Positions 7,344 to 16,513 of a stretch of 64,000 bases of DNA are shown piece by piece. Made by a program: the position numbers and the translations under genes. How positions within the stretch are numbered: position 1 is the stretch's first letter; every line of letters starts with the position of its first letter. This stretch comes from an uncultured Helicobacter sp. (GTDB taxonomy: Bacteria; Campylobacterota; Campylobacteria; Campylobacterales; Helicobacteraceae): positions 1 to 64,000 of the forward strand of contig CALVBL010000004.1 of the NCBI GenBank assembly GCA_944325775.1, read 5' to 3'. The notes under the pieces are model-generated. The model made no database searches and was not told the DNA's origin. It saw only the letters and a program-made list of their open reading frames with translations.

Positions 7344-8696
7344 TTAAAACACACCTTGATCGATCATCGCGTTAGCGACTTTTCTAAAGCCCGCGATATT
7401 TGCGCCAAGCACGAGGTTTGTAGGCTCGCCAAACTCCGCTGCAGTCTGACTTGCGTTTGTGAAAATACTTCTCATAATGCCCTGAAGTCTCTCATCAACT
7501 ACCTCAAAACTCCAAGGATTCATACTTGCATTTTGCGCCATTTCTAGTCCGCTCACTGCCACGCCGCCAGCGTTTGCCGCCTTGCCCGGACCATAGCAGA
7601 TTTTTGCTTGGATAAAGTGATGCACCGCTTCGATAGTAGAAGGCATATTTGCGCCTTCACTCACGCACTGACAGCCATTTTGGAGCAGGATTTTTGCATC
7701 TTCTAGGCTAAGCTCATTTTGAGTCGCACTTGGGAAAGCCGCGAAGCAAGGAATTGCCCATACGCCATTAGTACCGGGTTTGTAGTCGCTAGCTTTGGTA
7801 TAGACTGCGCTACTCCTTTTGGCTGCGTATTCTTCAAGTGAAGCGCGCTTGACTTCTTTGATCTCTTTAAGAAGTGCGAGATCGATGCCCTCTTTGTCAT
7901 AAATCATACCTTTAGAATCACTCACGGTTACGGGTTTTGCGCCGAGTTGCTGGAGTTTTTCGACGGTGTAGATTGCGACATTGCCACTGCCTGATACGGT
8001 GCAGACTTTGCCCTCTAAGCTTTCGCCACGTGCTTTGAGCATTTCTTGTGCGAAATACACACAGCCATAACCAGTCGCTTCTGTTCTTACCAAGCTTCCG
8101 CCCCACGCAAGAGCCTTGCCAGTAAGCACACCATCGAATCTGTTGGTGAGTTTTCTGTATTGACCAAAGAGATAGCCGATCTCACGCCCACCGACACCTA
8201 TATCGCCTGCAGGGACATCTGTGGTAGCGCCGATATGTCTGTATAGCTCATTCATAAACGCCTGACAGAATCTCATAATCTCGCCATCGCTCTTGCCCTT
8301 GGGATCAAAATCACTGCCACCTTTGCCGCCCCCCATAGCAAGAGTTGTCAGAGAGTTTTTGAAAATTTGCTCAAATCCCAAAAATTTGATCACGCCTTCA
8401 TTCACACTTGGGTGAAATCGCAAACCGCCCTTATACGGACCAATTGCCGAGCTAAACTCGATTCTATATGCACGATTGACTCGCACCTTGCCTGCGTCAT
8501 CGACCCAGCTCACACGGAAATGAATCTCGCGATCTGGCACCACGAGACGCTCTAGGATAGCATTTTGCTGGTACTTCGCGTTTTTCTCAAGCTCGGGCTT
8601 GAGAGATTCTAAAACTTCCTCTACCGCTTGATGAAACAACACCTGTGAAGGATAGTTCGCCTTTACTGTAGCCAAAACTTCTTGTGCATATGACAT
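7344..8696 (-). CDS. gdhA: NADP-type glutamate dehydrogenase
   Basis: Converts 2-oxoglutarate and ammonia to glutamate. The 450-residue length is that of the hexameric small GDH class. The substrate domain shows GPYKGGLRFHPSV and the glycine-rich GGGKGGSDFDPKGKS with the catalytic lysine; the Rossmann domain shows VSGSGNVAIYT; the end has NAGGVAVSGLEMAQNA. The gene is single with its own promoter (-10 at 8781-8786) and is convergent with rpe. Confidence 0.97.
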   Translation of the reverse strand: MSYAQEVLATVKANYPSQVLFHQAVEEVLESLKPELEKNAKYQQNAILERLVVPDREIHFRVSWVDDAGKVRVNRAYRIEFSSAIGPYKGGLRFHPSVNEGVIKFLGFEQIFKNSLTTLAMGGGKGGSDFDPKGKSDGEIMRFCQAFMNELYRHIGATTDVPAGDIGVGGREIGYLFGQYRKLTNRFDGVLTGKALAWGGSLVRTEATGYGCVYFAQEMLKARGESLEGKVCTVSGSGNVAIYTVEKLQQLGAKPVTVSDSKGMIYDKEGIDLALLKEIKEVKRASLEEYAAKRSSAVYTKASDYKPGTNGVWAIPCFAAFPSATQNELSLEDAKILLQNGCQCVSEGANMPSTIEAVHHFIQAKICYGPGKAANAGGVAVSGLEMAQNASMNPWSFEVVDERLQGIMRSIFTNASQTAAEFGEPTNLVLGANIAGFRKVANAMIDQGVF

Positions 8697-8780
8697 AATG
8701 CTCTCCTTAGTGTTTAATTAGCTTGTCTCGTCTCTGTCATTTTAGAAGCCCAAAATCTATGTCGGAGAGCAAGCTCTTGG

Positions 8781-8786
8781 ATTATA
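8781..8786 (-). promoter_or_regulatory. -10 element of gdhA
   Basis: TATAAT on the minus strand, 84 bases upstream of the gdhA ATG. An AGAGC-AA-GCTCT inverted repeat lies immediately downstream around the expected transcription start and could be an operator. Confidence 0.5.
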
Positions 8787-8820
8787 TCTCATTTTTTTAG
8801 TTGTCAAGTCAAGGGGGAGA

Positions 8821-8841
8821 AAATTTCAGGGAAATTTCAGG
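8821..8841. repeat. Direct repeat in the gdhA-bamA divergent region
   Basis: AAATTTCAGG occurs at 8821-8830 and again at 8832-8841, spaced 11 bases apart, that is on the same face of the helix. It lies between the back-to-back promoters of gdhA and bamA, about 60 bases before the bamA -10 box. It may be a regulator site; nothing else is seen in this 268-base gap. Confidence 0.4.
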
Positions 8842-8898
8842 AAGGTGTGGTATTACGAAACATTCGCATAAAGCATTTGTTTTTTACTATTTTTCAAG

Positions 8899-8904
8899 TA
8901 TAAT
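8899..8904 (+). promoter_or_regulatory. -10 element of bamA
   Basis: TATAAT preceded by T/A-rich sequence, 60 bases upstream of the bamA start. Confidence 0.55.
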
Positions 8905-8964
8905 TGCCGCCTTGTTTGTGCAAATTTTATAGAAATTCTTAAAAAAGAGCGTAACCAAAATCAT

Positions 8965-11256
8965 ATGAAAACATATCTAAGACTGCTTTTTGTGCCATTT
9001 GTGCTGTGTGCGGGGATCGCCCATGCTGCACAGATTAGCGCGATACATTATGAGGGTAGCACTTCCATATCCGATACCCTCGCTGCTGAAATCTCAAAAC
9101 TAAAGCCCGGTGATACACTTGATGTGGATAAGGTCGATGAGGCGATTGTCGCGTTTTTCAAGCAAGGGTATTTTGAGGATATTTATGCGACTTTTGATAA
9201 TGGAGTTTTGACTTTTCATTTCAAGCAACGCCCTAAAATCGCTAGTGTAGAGATCAAAGGTTATGGCAGCGAGCAAGAAAAAGAGACTTTATACAGCCAA
9301 ATTGGTATCAAAAAAGGTGATAGTTATGATGAAGTCAAGCTAGAGCGTGCCAAGCTCATCATCAAGACGATTTTAGAATATCAAGGCTACTATGGTAGCG
9401 TGATACAAGAAGAGATCACGCCCGTGGGCAGTGATGGCGCGTATGCGATCACACTTAATGTCAATCAAGGCGAAAATATCATTATTACCAAGGCTCATTA
9501 TGAAGGGCGTGAAAAGCTTAGTGTGAGTGAGATTCAAGAGTTGACTGCAAACAGAGAAAAGCAGTTTGCTGGGTGGCTATGGGGGCGAAATGATGGCAAA
9601 CTCAAGCTCAATGACTTAGAGTTTGATAGTGCGAGAATCCAAGATGCGTATATGCGCAAGGGGTTTTTGGACGCTAATGTGTCGCCGGCATTTTTGGAAG
9701 CGGATTTTAACGATCATAGCGCGGAACTCTACTACAAGATAGAAGAGGGCGATCGCTATAAAATCTCTGAAGTCAAAGTCGTGCTCCAGACCCCCGTAAT
9801 CTCTGAAGAAAAGCTTCTAAAAAAACTCAAGATTCAGACAAAAGACTACTTTAATATCGAAAACTTGCGCGCGGATATGGAGATCATCAAGCAAGAAGTC
9901 GCCGACCTAGGCTATGCTTTCACGCGTGTATCGCCGGATTTGGACAAAAACACCACAGATTCTGAAGTCAAAGTCATCTACTATGTGCAAATCGGACAAA
10001 AGGTAAAAATCAACGATGTGATCATCACGGGCAACACTCGCACCGCAGATAAAATCATTCGTCGTGAGCTCCTCTTAGCTCCCGGCGATGAGTACTCACT
10101 CTCCCAGCTCCGCCGATCTGAAAATGCCCTCAAGCGTCTGGGGTATTTTAATAAAGTCGAGATACAAGAACGCAGGGTGAGTGAAGATTCTATGGATTTG
10201 CTCGTGAATGTCGAGGAGGCGCGCACCGGCGAGCTGATGTTTGGCTTTGGCTATGGGAGCTATGATAGATTGATGGTCAATGCCTCCATTAGAGAGCGTA
10301 ATCTTTTTGGGACAGGGCATAGTGGGCAGCTGTATGTGGATTGGTCGTATCGTAGGCAACTCTTTAATCTCACGCTTACCAATCCGCGTATTTTAGATTC
10401 TGAATATAGTGAATCTGTGAGTGCGTTTGTCTCGACATATTGGAATTGGGATTATCGTGAGCAAACTATCGGTGGGAGTGTGAATTTCGGACGCCTCATC
10501 ACCGATACCTTTAGGGTTTCTTTGGGTTATACACTTAGCACCACGCGGATCTTAGGATTTTATCAAGAAGCCACAGAAAATGCCTACAAGCAGTATTTCC
10601 AAGAAGCCTACAAAAGCGGCATCACACCACTTGATGCACCGCTAAAGAGTGCGCTTAGCCCAAGTATCTATTTTGATAATACCGATGACTACTACTTCCC
10701 CAAAAATGGTATCATCGCTTCAGCCTATGCCGAATACGCCGGGCTTGGTGGCGAGGAGAAATACACCAAAATCTACGGGAAGTTTGCCGGCTACAAGCAC
10801 TTAAAAAGCCTCATAGGGCTGGATCTGATCGCGCGCTACAAAATGCAAGCAGGTATGATCATCGATCAAGGCTATGCGTCTATCACGAGTAAGTTTTATA
10901 TGGGGGGTATCACGAGCGTGCGGGGCTATCAGATCAGCTCCCTTACACCACGTTATTATCCGACAGATGGGAGCTATCCGCAAGGTATCCGCGTGGGCGG
11001 TAACTATATGATGACAAACTCTGTGGAGCTTAGTTATGGAATCTTAGAAAAAGCCCAAATGCGTTTGGCAGTTTTTTATGATTATGGTATGATAGGTGTG
11101 GATTCTATCAATGAGACGGTGCGCCAATCTTGGGGGCTAGCCATCGAGTGGGTGAGCCCAATCGGACCGCTGGTGCTTGTGTTCCCACAAGCTATCAACC
11201 CCCAACCCAGCGACTACACTTCGTCGTTTGAATTCACTATGGGGACGAGATTTTAG
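8965..11256 (+). CDS. bamA: Outer-membrane protein assembly factor BamA
   Basis: Core of the machine that inserts beta-barrel proteins into the outer membrane. A signal peptide ends at HAA (about residue 22); five POTRA domains follow to about residue 420, and the 16-strand Omp85 barrel makes up the C-terminal 340 residues. Barrel hallmarks seen are FGFGYGSYD, SVRGY (the conserved loop 6 VRGY/F motif) and the final F of TMGTRF. The length of 763 is usual. It is followed after 25 bases by mqnC, an arrangement also remembered from H. pylori HP0655-HP0657. Confidence 0.96.
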   Translation: MKTYLRLLFVPFVLCAGIAHAAQISAIHYEGSTSISDTLAAEISKLKPGDTLDVDKVDEAIVAFFKQGYFEDIYATFDNGVLTFHFKQRPKIASVEIKGYGSEQEKETLYSQIGIKKGDSYDEVKLERAKLIIKTILEYQGYYGSVIQEEITPVGSDGAYAITLNVNQGENIIITKAHYEGREKLSVSEIQELTANREKQFAGWLWGRNDGKLKLNDLEFDSARIQDAYMRKGFLDANVSPAFLEADFNDHSAELYYKIEEGDRYKISEVKVVLQTPVISEEKLLKKLKIQTKDYFNIENLRADMEIIKQEVADLGYAFTRVSPDLDKNTTDSEVKVIYYVQIGQKVKINDVIITGNTRTADKIIRRELLLAPGDEYSLSQLRRSENALKRLGYFNKVEIQERRVSEDSMDLLVNVEEARTGELMFGFGYGSYDRLMVNASIRERNLFGTGHSGQLYVDWSYRRQLFNLTLTNPRILDSEYSESVSAFVSTYWNWDYREQTIGGSVNFGRLITDTFRVSLGYTLSTTRILGFYQEATENAYKQYFQEAYKSGITPLDAPLKSALSPSIYFDNTDDYYFPKNGIIASAYAEYAGLGGEEKYTKIYGKFAGYKHLKSLIGLDLIARYKMQAGMIIDQGYASITSKFYMGGITSVRGYQISSLTPRYYPTDGSYPQGIRVGGNYMMTNSVELSYGILEKAQMRLAVFYDYGMIGVDSINETVRQSWGLAIEWVSPIGPLVLVFPQAINPQPSDYTSSFEFTMGTRF

Positions 11257-11281
11257 ATTCTACATAGAGCAAGGAGATTCT

Positions 11282-12352
11282 ATGAGCAACACACCGATAT
11301 TGACACACAGGCGCGTGAGCAATGCAGAGATTTTGGATCTGATGAAAAACGCTTCGCTAAAAGATCTGGGCATACGCGCCACACAGATTCGCGACGCACT
11401 CCACCCAAGCCAAACCATCACTTTCGTGGTGGATAGAAACATCAACTACACCAATATCTGCTGGGTGGATTGTAAATTTTGCGCGTTTAAACGGCGTATC
11501 AATGAAGAGGGTGTGTATATACTAAGCTTTGATGAGATCGATGCCAAGATCGAGGAGCTCATCGCCATCGGTGGCACACAGATCCTCTTCCAAGGCGGCG
11601 TGCATCCTAAGCTTACAATCGAGTGGTATGAAGATCTCGTGCGCCATATCCACCAAAAATATCCCCAAATCACTATCCACGGCTTTTCTGCGATCGAGAT
11701 AAACTACATTGCTAAAGTCTCTAAGATCACTATCCCCGAGGTGCTCAAACGCCTGCAGGCTGCTGGTCTTAGCTCTGTACCGGGCGCGGGCGCGGAGATC
11801 CTTAGCGATAGGGTGCGTGATATCATCGCGCCCAAGAAACTTGATACACGCGAGTGGCTAGAGGTGCATGAGGAGGCGCACAAAATCGGTATGAAAGGCA
11901 CGGCGACAATGATGTTTGGCAGTGTAGAATCTGATGAAGACATTGTGGCACATTGGGAAGCTCTGCGCGATCTGCAGGATAAATACCACGGCTTTAGAGC
12001 ATTTATCCTCTGGAGCTTTCAGCCGCACAACACCCCGCTCAAAGAGGAATTTCCAGATATTAGGTGTGCTAGCTCACATCGCTATCTACGCTTGTTAGCG
12101 TGCAGCAGAATCTATCTGGATAATTTCATCAATATCCAAAGCTCGTGGGTGACGCAAGGCTCATATATCGGGCAGCTAGCTCTGCTCTTTGGGGCAAACG
12201 ACCTAGGTAGCACGATGATGGAAGAAAATGTCGTATCCTCCGCAGGGGCATGCCACTCGATGAATGAACAAGAGATGATAGCGCTCATCAAAGATCTTGG
12301 CTATCACCCTGCCAAACGCAACACCGCTTATGAGATTTTGCAACGATACTAA
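11282..12352 (+). CDS. mqnC: Cyclic dehypoxanthine futalosine synthase
   Basis: Radical SAM enzyme of the futalosine route to menaquinone; it cyclises dehypoxanthine futalosine. The cluster motif is CWVDCKFC (C-x3-C-x2-C), followed by GGTQILFQGGVHP and the GFSAIEI segment typical of MqnC. The start MSNTPILTHRR follows an AAGGAG site; upstream in-frame codons overlap bamA and are not used. The length of 356 residues is normal. Its pathway partner mqnE lies 14 kb away in the same window, so the pathway genes are scattered. Confidence 0.94.
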   Translation: MSNTPILTHRRVSNAEILDLMKNASLKDLGIRATQIRDALHPSQTITFVVDRNINYTNICWVDCKFCAFKRRINEEGVYILSFDEIDAKIEELIAIGGTQILFQGGVHPKLTIEWYEDLVRHIHQKYPQITIHGFSAIEINYIAKVSKITIPEVLKRLQAAGLSSVPGAGAEILSDRVRDIIAPKKLDTREWLEVHEEAHKIGMKGTATMMFGSVESDEDIVAHWEALRDLQDKYHGFRAFILWSFQPHNTPLKEEFPDIRCASSHRYLRLLACSRIYLDNFINIQSSWVTQGSYIGQLALLFGANDLGSTMMEENVVSSAGACHSMNEQEMIALIKDLGYHPAKRNTAYEILQRY

Positions 12353-12361
12353 GGGGTTGGT

Positions 12362-13738
12362 ATGTCACGAAGATTTTACATCGGTGTGTTTGGATTTTTG
12401 ATCTTTATTGGAGGTTTGTATATGGTATTAAAAAGCAATAATTACATAGAATCTGAAGATTCTGCCCTAGAATATGTGCAAATCAATGGTGTGGATGTGC
12501 CGCTGATATTTGAGCAGAGTGATCTCATTCCCGTGGGTAAAATCGAGCTTGTGTTTGAAGGAGGTGGGAGTATCTATGACGCGATCAATGCCAAAGATTC
12601 TCTGCCAAATCCCAAAAACGCCACAGAGGCTAAGGCAGGGCTTGCCAATCTCGCTTCAGCACTGCTCAATGAAGGCACGCGGGAGCTAGGCAATATCGCC
12701 TTTGCCGACAAGCTGGAATCTAAAGCCATCACGCTCGATGTGGGCACAGGTGCGCAAACTCTTAGTTTTGATATTTCGTTTTTGCGCGAGCATAAGGACT
12801 TCGCACTTGCCTGCCTAGTGGATTTGCTCAAAGACCCCAATACCACACAAGAGAGCCTTGAAAAAGTCAAAACCATCGCCAAAGCCACGATTTTGCGTAA
12901 GGAAAATGATTTCGACTATGTTGCGCGCACCAATCTCAATGCCATATTTTTCGAAAACACACCTATGGAATACCCCAGTATGGGGAGTGTGGAGAGCGTG
13001 GATTCTATCAGTTTAGGGGATATTGAGCAGTATTTGAGTCAAAACCTCGTGCTCAATCGCCTCATCATCGTAGCGGGCGGAGATATGGAGATTCAAGAGA
13101 TTAAAGATCAGCTTGCCAAAGAGCTTAGCTTCTTGCCGCTAGGCACTGCCCCCACCAAACCCACCATCAAGCCCCGCGCTATCCCAAAGGAGATTGTCGC
13201 GCACAAGCAAACCCAACAAGCCTACATACACTTTGCCTCGCCATTTGACGCAAAGACTAAAGAAAACTACAAAACAAAAGTGATGAGTTTTGTGTTGGGT
13301 GCATCGGGTTTTGGCTCGCGCATAATGGAAGAGGTGCGTGTCAAGCGTGGGTTGGCATACAGCGCGTATTTTAGTATCATAGGTGGGAGCGATGTGGTCA
13401 ATTACGGCGTGGGCTATCTGCAGACGGGACTAGATTCTAAAGACAAGGCGATCAAGGTCGTGCAGGAAGTGATGCAGGAATTTATAGACAAGGGCATTAC
13501 ACAAGAGGAGCTAGACGCTGCTAAGGCGTTTTTGCTAGGGAGTGAGCCACTGGGTGAGGAGACGCTCTCGCAGCGACTCAATGTCAAGCTTATGAACTAT
13601 ATGCGCAATCTGCCGCTTGATAACCACAAAAAAGACATCGCCAAGATCGCTCATCTCTCGCTCAAAGAGATCAATGATTTTATCGCCAAGCACCCAGAGA
13701 TCTTGAAGCTTAGTATTAGCTTTGTAGAAGAGCAGTAG
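12362..13738 (+). CDS. M16-family peptidase homologue lacking the zinc motif
   Basis: A 458-residue protein with the two-domain M16B fold, anchored by an N-terminal hydrophobic helix (about residues 5-22). At the position where active M16 enzymes have HxxEH, it reads GLANLASALLNEGT, so zinc and catalytic residues are missing. The C-terminal domain keeps the family's RVKRGLAYS stretch. Such proteins are usually the inactive partner of a catalytic M16B subunit encoded nearby; no such gene is in the window. It follows mqnC by 9 bases with an AAGGGG site and ends the bamA-mqnC operon. Confidence 0.85.
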   Translation: MSRRFYIGVFGFLIFIGGLYMVLKSNNYIESEDSALEYVQINGVDVPLIFEQSDLIPVGKIELVFEGGGSIYDAINAKDSLPNPKNATEAKAGLANLASALLNEGTRELGNIAFADKLESKAITLDVGTGAQTLSFDISFLREHKDFALACLVDLLKDPNTTQESLEKVKTIAKATILRKENDFDYVARTNLNAIFFENTPMEYPSMGSVESVDSISLGDIEQYLSQNLVLNRLIIVAGGDMEIQEIKDQLAKELSFLPLGTAPTKPTIKPRAIPKEIVAHKQTQQAYIHFASPFDAKTKENYKTKVMSFVLGASGFGSRIMEEVRVKRGLAYSAYFSIIGGSDVVNYGVGYLQTGLDSKDKAIKVVQEVMQEFIDKGITQEELDAAKAFLLGSEPLGEETLSQRLNVKLMNYMRNLPLDNHKKDIAKIAHLSLKEINDFIAKHPEILKLSISFVEEQ

Positions 13739-13755
13739 ATTCTATCATTTTGATA

Positions 13756-13910
13756 CAAGTTTTGCGTGGTAAAACTTGCAATATCGGGGTTTGGGGCAGA
13801 GCCTCTCACTCCTCCGCTTTGTGTGTATACACAGAATCTAGAGCAAGATTCTAGAATCTCTTGGTATCAGTGCGTCAGGAACGCGATTTGGGCAAATGCA
13901 TTTTCTATAA
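13756..13910 (+). repeat. Degenerate intergenic repeat, plus orientation
   Basis: Head hairpin CAAGTTTT/AAAACTTG at 13756-13778, then AATATCGGGG and a segment that aligns with the 63.5 kb copy (CTCCGCTTTGTGTGTATA against CTCCGCTTCGTGTGTATA) and further on with the 27.2 kb copy (AGCAAGATTCTAGAATCT in both). The rest of the 295-base gap to the chemoreceptor gene shows no gene. Confidence 0.55.
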
Positions 13911-14033
13911 ACCAAGGTGGATTCAGAATCCACAACACTCAATAATCCTAACAGGGCTTTGCCAGATTCACATCATGAGTGTGTAAGCATAGAATCTAAG
14001 AGAGATCCAAAGTCCTAGATTCACAAATGTGGT

Positions 14034-15758
14034 TTAAAACTTCTTGTCCGCTAGATTCTCATTGATAGAATCCGCCAAGCTCTGGACTTGCTGCGCGATA
14101 TGGTGTGTGTTGTGCGCGGCTTGGGTATTGTGCTGATTGCTAGATTCTAGAGCGCTCATCGACTGATTGATCTGCTCGATCCCTTCACTTTGTTTGGCGA
14201 TCTCATTCATCGTCTTATCGATGTTTTCGATCAGCACACTAATATTTGCCTCGATCTCATTGAGGCTTTTGCTCGTGCGCTCTGCTAGTTTGCGCACTTC
14301 ATCTGCCACCACGGCAAATCCCCTGCCATGCTCCCCAGCGTGTGCGGCTTCGATCGCGGCATTGAGTGCTAGGAGGTTGGTCTGTGAGGCGATGTCTTGG
14401 ATCATATTCACGATGGTGCGGATATGCTGTGTCTGCTCGATCACTTCTTTAGAATGCTCATTAATGCCTTGTATGGCGACATACACAGATTCTGTATGCT
14501 GGGCATTGATACTTAAGTGCTCGGTTTGTTGTGTGGCAGCACTCATTAGATTTGCCACTTCACTATTTAGCGTGTGTGAATCTAGCTCAAGTTGCTGCGC
14601 CATATTATATGAGTTTGCTAGAAGTGCGCGGATCTGCTCGCCCAGTGTATTGATACTGCTCTCAAACTCCCCATTTGCGCTCTCTAAAGTCGGCGTAAAG
14701 TCAAAATGTCTGTAAGATTCTAAAATTTGCGATATAGCGGGGAGCGATGTGCCGATTTTGCGCTCTAGCTGCTCTAACGTGGTGTTAAAGAGCGCGATAA
14801 GCTCGTTTATCTGATCATTGGCGCCTTGGGCGTGTATGCGTTTGCTCAAGTCGCCCTCTTGCACGATTTTTAGCGTTTGTATGGCGTCTTGGATTGCGGC
14901 ATTGTCGCGGTTGATTTGGGATTGTATATCTTTGGTGCTTTGGTTGATAAGTGTCGCCATCACACCTAGTCTATCTCTGCTTTGTAGTGGGATAGAACTC
15001 GCCACACTGCGCTCTTTACGCAAAAAGCTAAAAAACTCCGCCAGCCCCTTGCTCACCATAGAAATAGAGCTCACCAGCCCTTGCACGATAAAAAACCCAA
15101 AACCACTAGAGATGATCACATACACGATCACCCCCACGATACTAATGCTAGCGATGTGGGTGGCAAACTCTTCATCGATCTGGGTTGTGATGTGATCGAC
15201 TTGGTCAATATACACGCCTGTGCCGATCCAGAGGTCTTGCGTGTCGGGAAGCTTGGTGGCATATGAGATTTTGGGCATATCGATGAGATTGTCATTGACT
15301 TTTTTGGGCCATACATAATGCACAAATCCACCGCCCTGCTGTGCGGCTTTATAGAGTTCTTGGATTAAAAGCACACCATTAGAATCTTTGTGATTATAGA
15401 GATCTTTACCTAGATTCTCTTGCATATAATACGGATAGGCGATGGCTGTGTATCCACGATAGACGAAAAAATACCCGCTTTCATCAGATTCAAAAGTCGC
15501 GTGTGCTAGGAGTGCGTTGATAGTGCGCTCCTTTTGTGCTGGGTCGGATATGTCTTTGGTAGCCTCTGTGATGAGGTTTGCCATAGAATCCACCTGATTG
15601 CGCAGTTGGTTTTTAATCGTGGATTCTATATTGTGCTGCATAATGGTGTGGGCTTGGGATTTGAGCTGGAGGCTAAGGATCGCGATAACGCCGATACTCA
15701 CGAGCAAAAGGACTGATAATAGGATAGCTAATCGCCATTCGACTTTGATATTTTTCAT
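14034..15758 (-). CDS. Methyl-accepting chemotaxis protein with Cache sensor
   Basis: A 574-residue chemoreceptor. The order is: transmembrane helix (about 9-31), periplasmic single-Cache domain (ESGYFFVYRGY, ENLGKDLYNHKDSNG, DLWIGTGVYID), second transmembrane helix (about 195-220), HAMP-like linker, then the signalling domain whose hairpin tip contains LNAAIEAAHAGEHGRGFAVVA and EVRKLAERT. It should couple small-molecule sensing to CheA-CheW and flagella. The start at 15758 is set by AAGGAGG; a longer in-frame extension lacks such a site. There is no C-terminal CheR-binding pentapeptide. Ligand unknown. Confidence 0.93.
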   Translation of the reverse strand: MKNIKVEWRLAILLSVLLLVSIGVIAILSLQLKSQAHTIMQHNIESTIKNQLRNQVDSMANLITEATKDISDPAQKERTINALLAHATFESDESGYFFVYRGYTAIAYPYYMQENLGKDLYNHKDSNGVLLIQELYKAAQQGGGFVHYVWPKKVNDNLIDMPKISYATKLPDTQDLWIGTGVYIDQVDHITTQIDEEFATHIASISIVGVIVYVIISSGFGFFIVQGLVSSISMVSKGLAEFFSFLRKERSVASSIPLQSRDRLGVMATLINQSTKDIQSQINRDNAAIQDAIQTLKIVQEGDLSKRIHAQGANDQINELIALFNTTLEQLERKIGTSLPAISQILESYRHFDFTPTLESANGEFESSINTLGEQIRALLANSYNMAQQLELDSHTLNSEVANLMSAATQQTEHLSINAQHTESVYVAIQGINEHSKEVIEQTQHIRTIVNMIQDIASQTNLLALNAAIEAAHAGEHGRGFAVVADEVRKLAERTSKSLNEIEANISVLIENIDKTMNEIAKQSEGIEQINQSMSALESSNQHNTQAAHNTHHIAQQVQSLADSINENLADKKF

Positions 15759-15993
15759 ACGATCCTCCTTATAAGTGGTTTTTCTTAAAGTAGCATATTT
15801 TGTGATAATGAATGAAATATAGTATTTTCTAGCAATGGTTTTTTCTAACTTTGTATAGAAATGAAACAAAAATTTAACTTTTTGTAAGCTTAGAAAAATG
15901 TGTAAGGCTAAATATCCACGCTATGTGAGTGTGCATAAGTGAGACACAAGTTGGGGTATGATAGAATCGCAACAAGATTATGAGATAGGTTAA

Positions 15994-16063
15994 ATGCGTT
16001 ATGTAGGAGTTAGCACTGTGTCGGTGCGAAAACCCTCTATGAAAATCTACTTAGGAGGCAGTG
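15994..16063 (+). promoter_or_regulatory. Structured leader of the SMR exporter operon
   Basis: The bases before the first SMR gene hold a GCAC/GTGC hairpin (16013-16027) and a CCTCT (16034-16038) that can pair with GGAGG (16054-16058), the ribosome-binding site of the gene. GTAG (16003-16006) can also pair with CTAC (16047-16050). An open frame starts at ATG 15994 and runs through the leader into the start of the exporter in another frame. This looks like translational control, but the class is not recognised. Confidence 0.4.
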
Positions 16064-16504
16064 ATGCGTGGCGGTGTGTTGCAAAACAGGGTTTTTGCGT
16101 GGGTGTTTCTCATCACGGCGATTATACTAGAGGTCGCGGGCGTGAGTATGCTCAAAGCCATAGATGATCCCATAGTGAGTAAGATCGTGATGCTTGTTTT
16201 TATCAATATTTCCTATGTGTTTATGGCACTGGCATTGCTCAATATTGCGCTTGGCGTGGCGTATTCGGTATGGGAGATCGTAGGGCTTGTAGGGATTTTA
16301 CTCATTAATTTTATATTTTTTAAACCTGACCTTGAAATGTATCAATATATAGGGATTGGCATAGGATTTGTGGGGATCATCTGTGTGATTTTGGGCGAAA
16401 AGCACGAGGAAGATTCGCTAGATTCAGTAGATTCACACGCTTCGCATTTGGATTCACACAAGGGGCGAGAGCAGAGTGCCCACCATACAGCGACTACTCA
16501 CTAA
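16064..16504 (+). CDS. SMR-family small multidrug/metabolite exporter subunit 1
   Basis: A 146-residue protein with four membrane helices in the first 110 residues, including the helix 1 glutamate (IILEVAGVS) that binds proton and substrate in the SMR family. The tail after residue 110 is charged and His/Asp/Ser-rich and is unusual in length; its sense is built largely from GATTC words. With the next gene it forms a hetero-pair like EbrAB or MdtJI. ATG 16064 follows AGGAGG at 16053-16058. The substrate could be a cationic drug, polyamine or guanidinium. Confidence 0.88.
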   Translation: MRGGVLQNRVFAWVFLITAIILEVAGVSMLKAIDDPIVSKIVMLVFINISYVFMALALLNIALGVAYSVWEIVGLVGILLINFIFFKPDLEMYQYIGIGIGFVGIICVILGEKHEEDSLDSVDSHASHLDSHKGREQSAHHTATTH

Positions 16505-16513
16505 GGATCAAAG

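Noticed and set aside
11177..11281. Longer start for mqnC within bamA
   Set aside because: The extra 35 residues are the bamA end read in another frame; AAGGAG lies right before ATG 11282.
16003..16058. PreQ1-I riboswitch before the SMR genes (ACCCTCTATGAAAATCTACTTAGGAGG resembles its 3' half)
   Set aside because: The 5' half lacks the AGAGGTTC-type stem and loop, and SMR exporters are not known targets; kept only as an unclassified leader.
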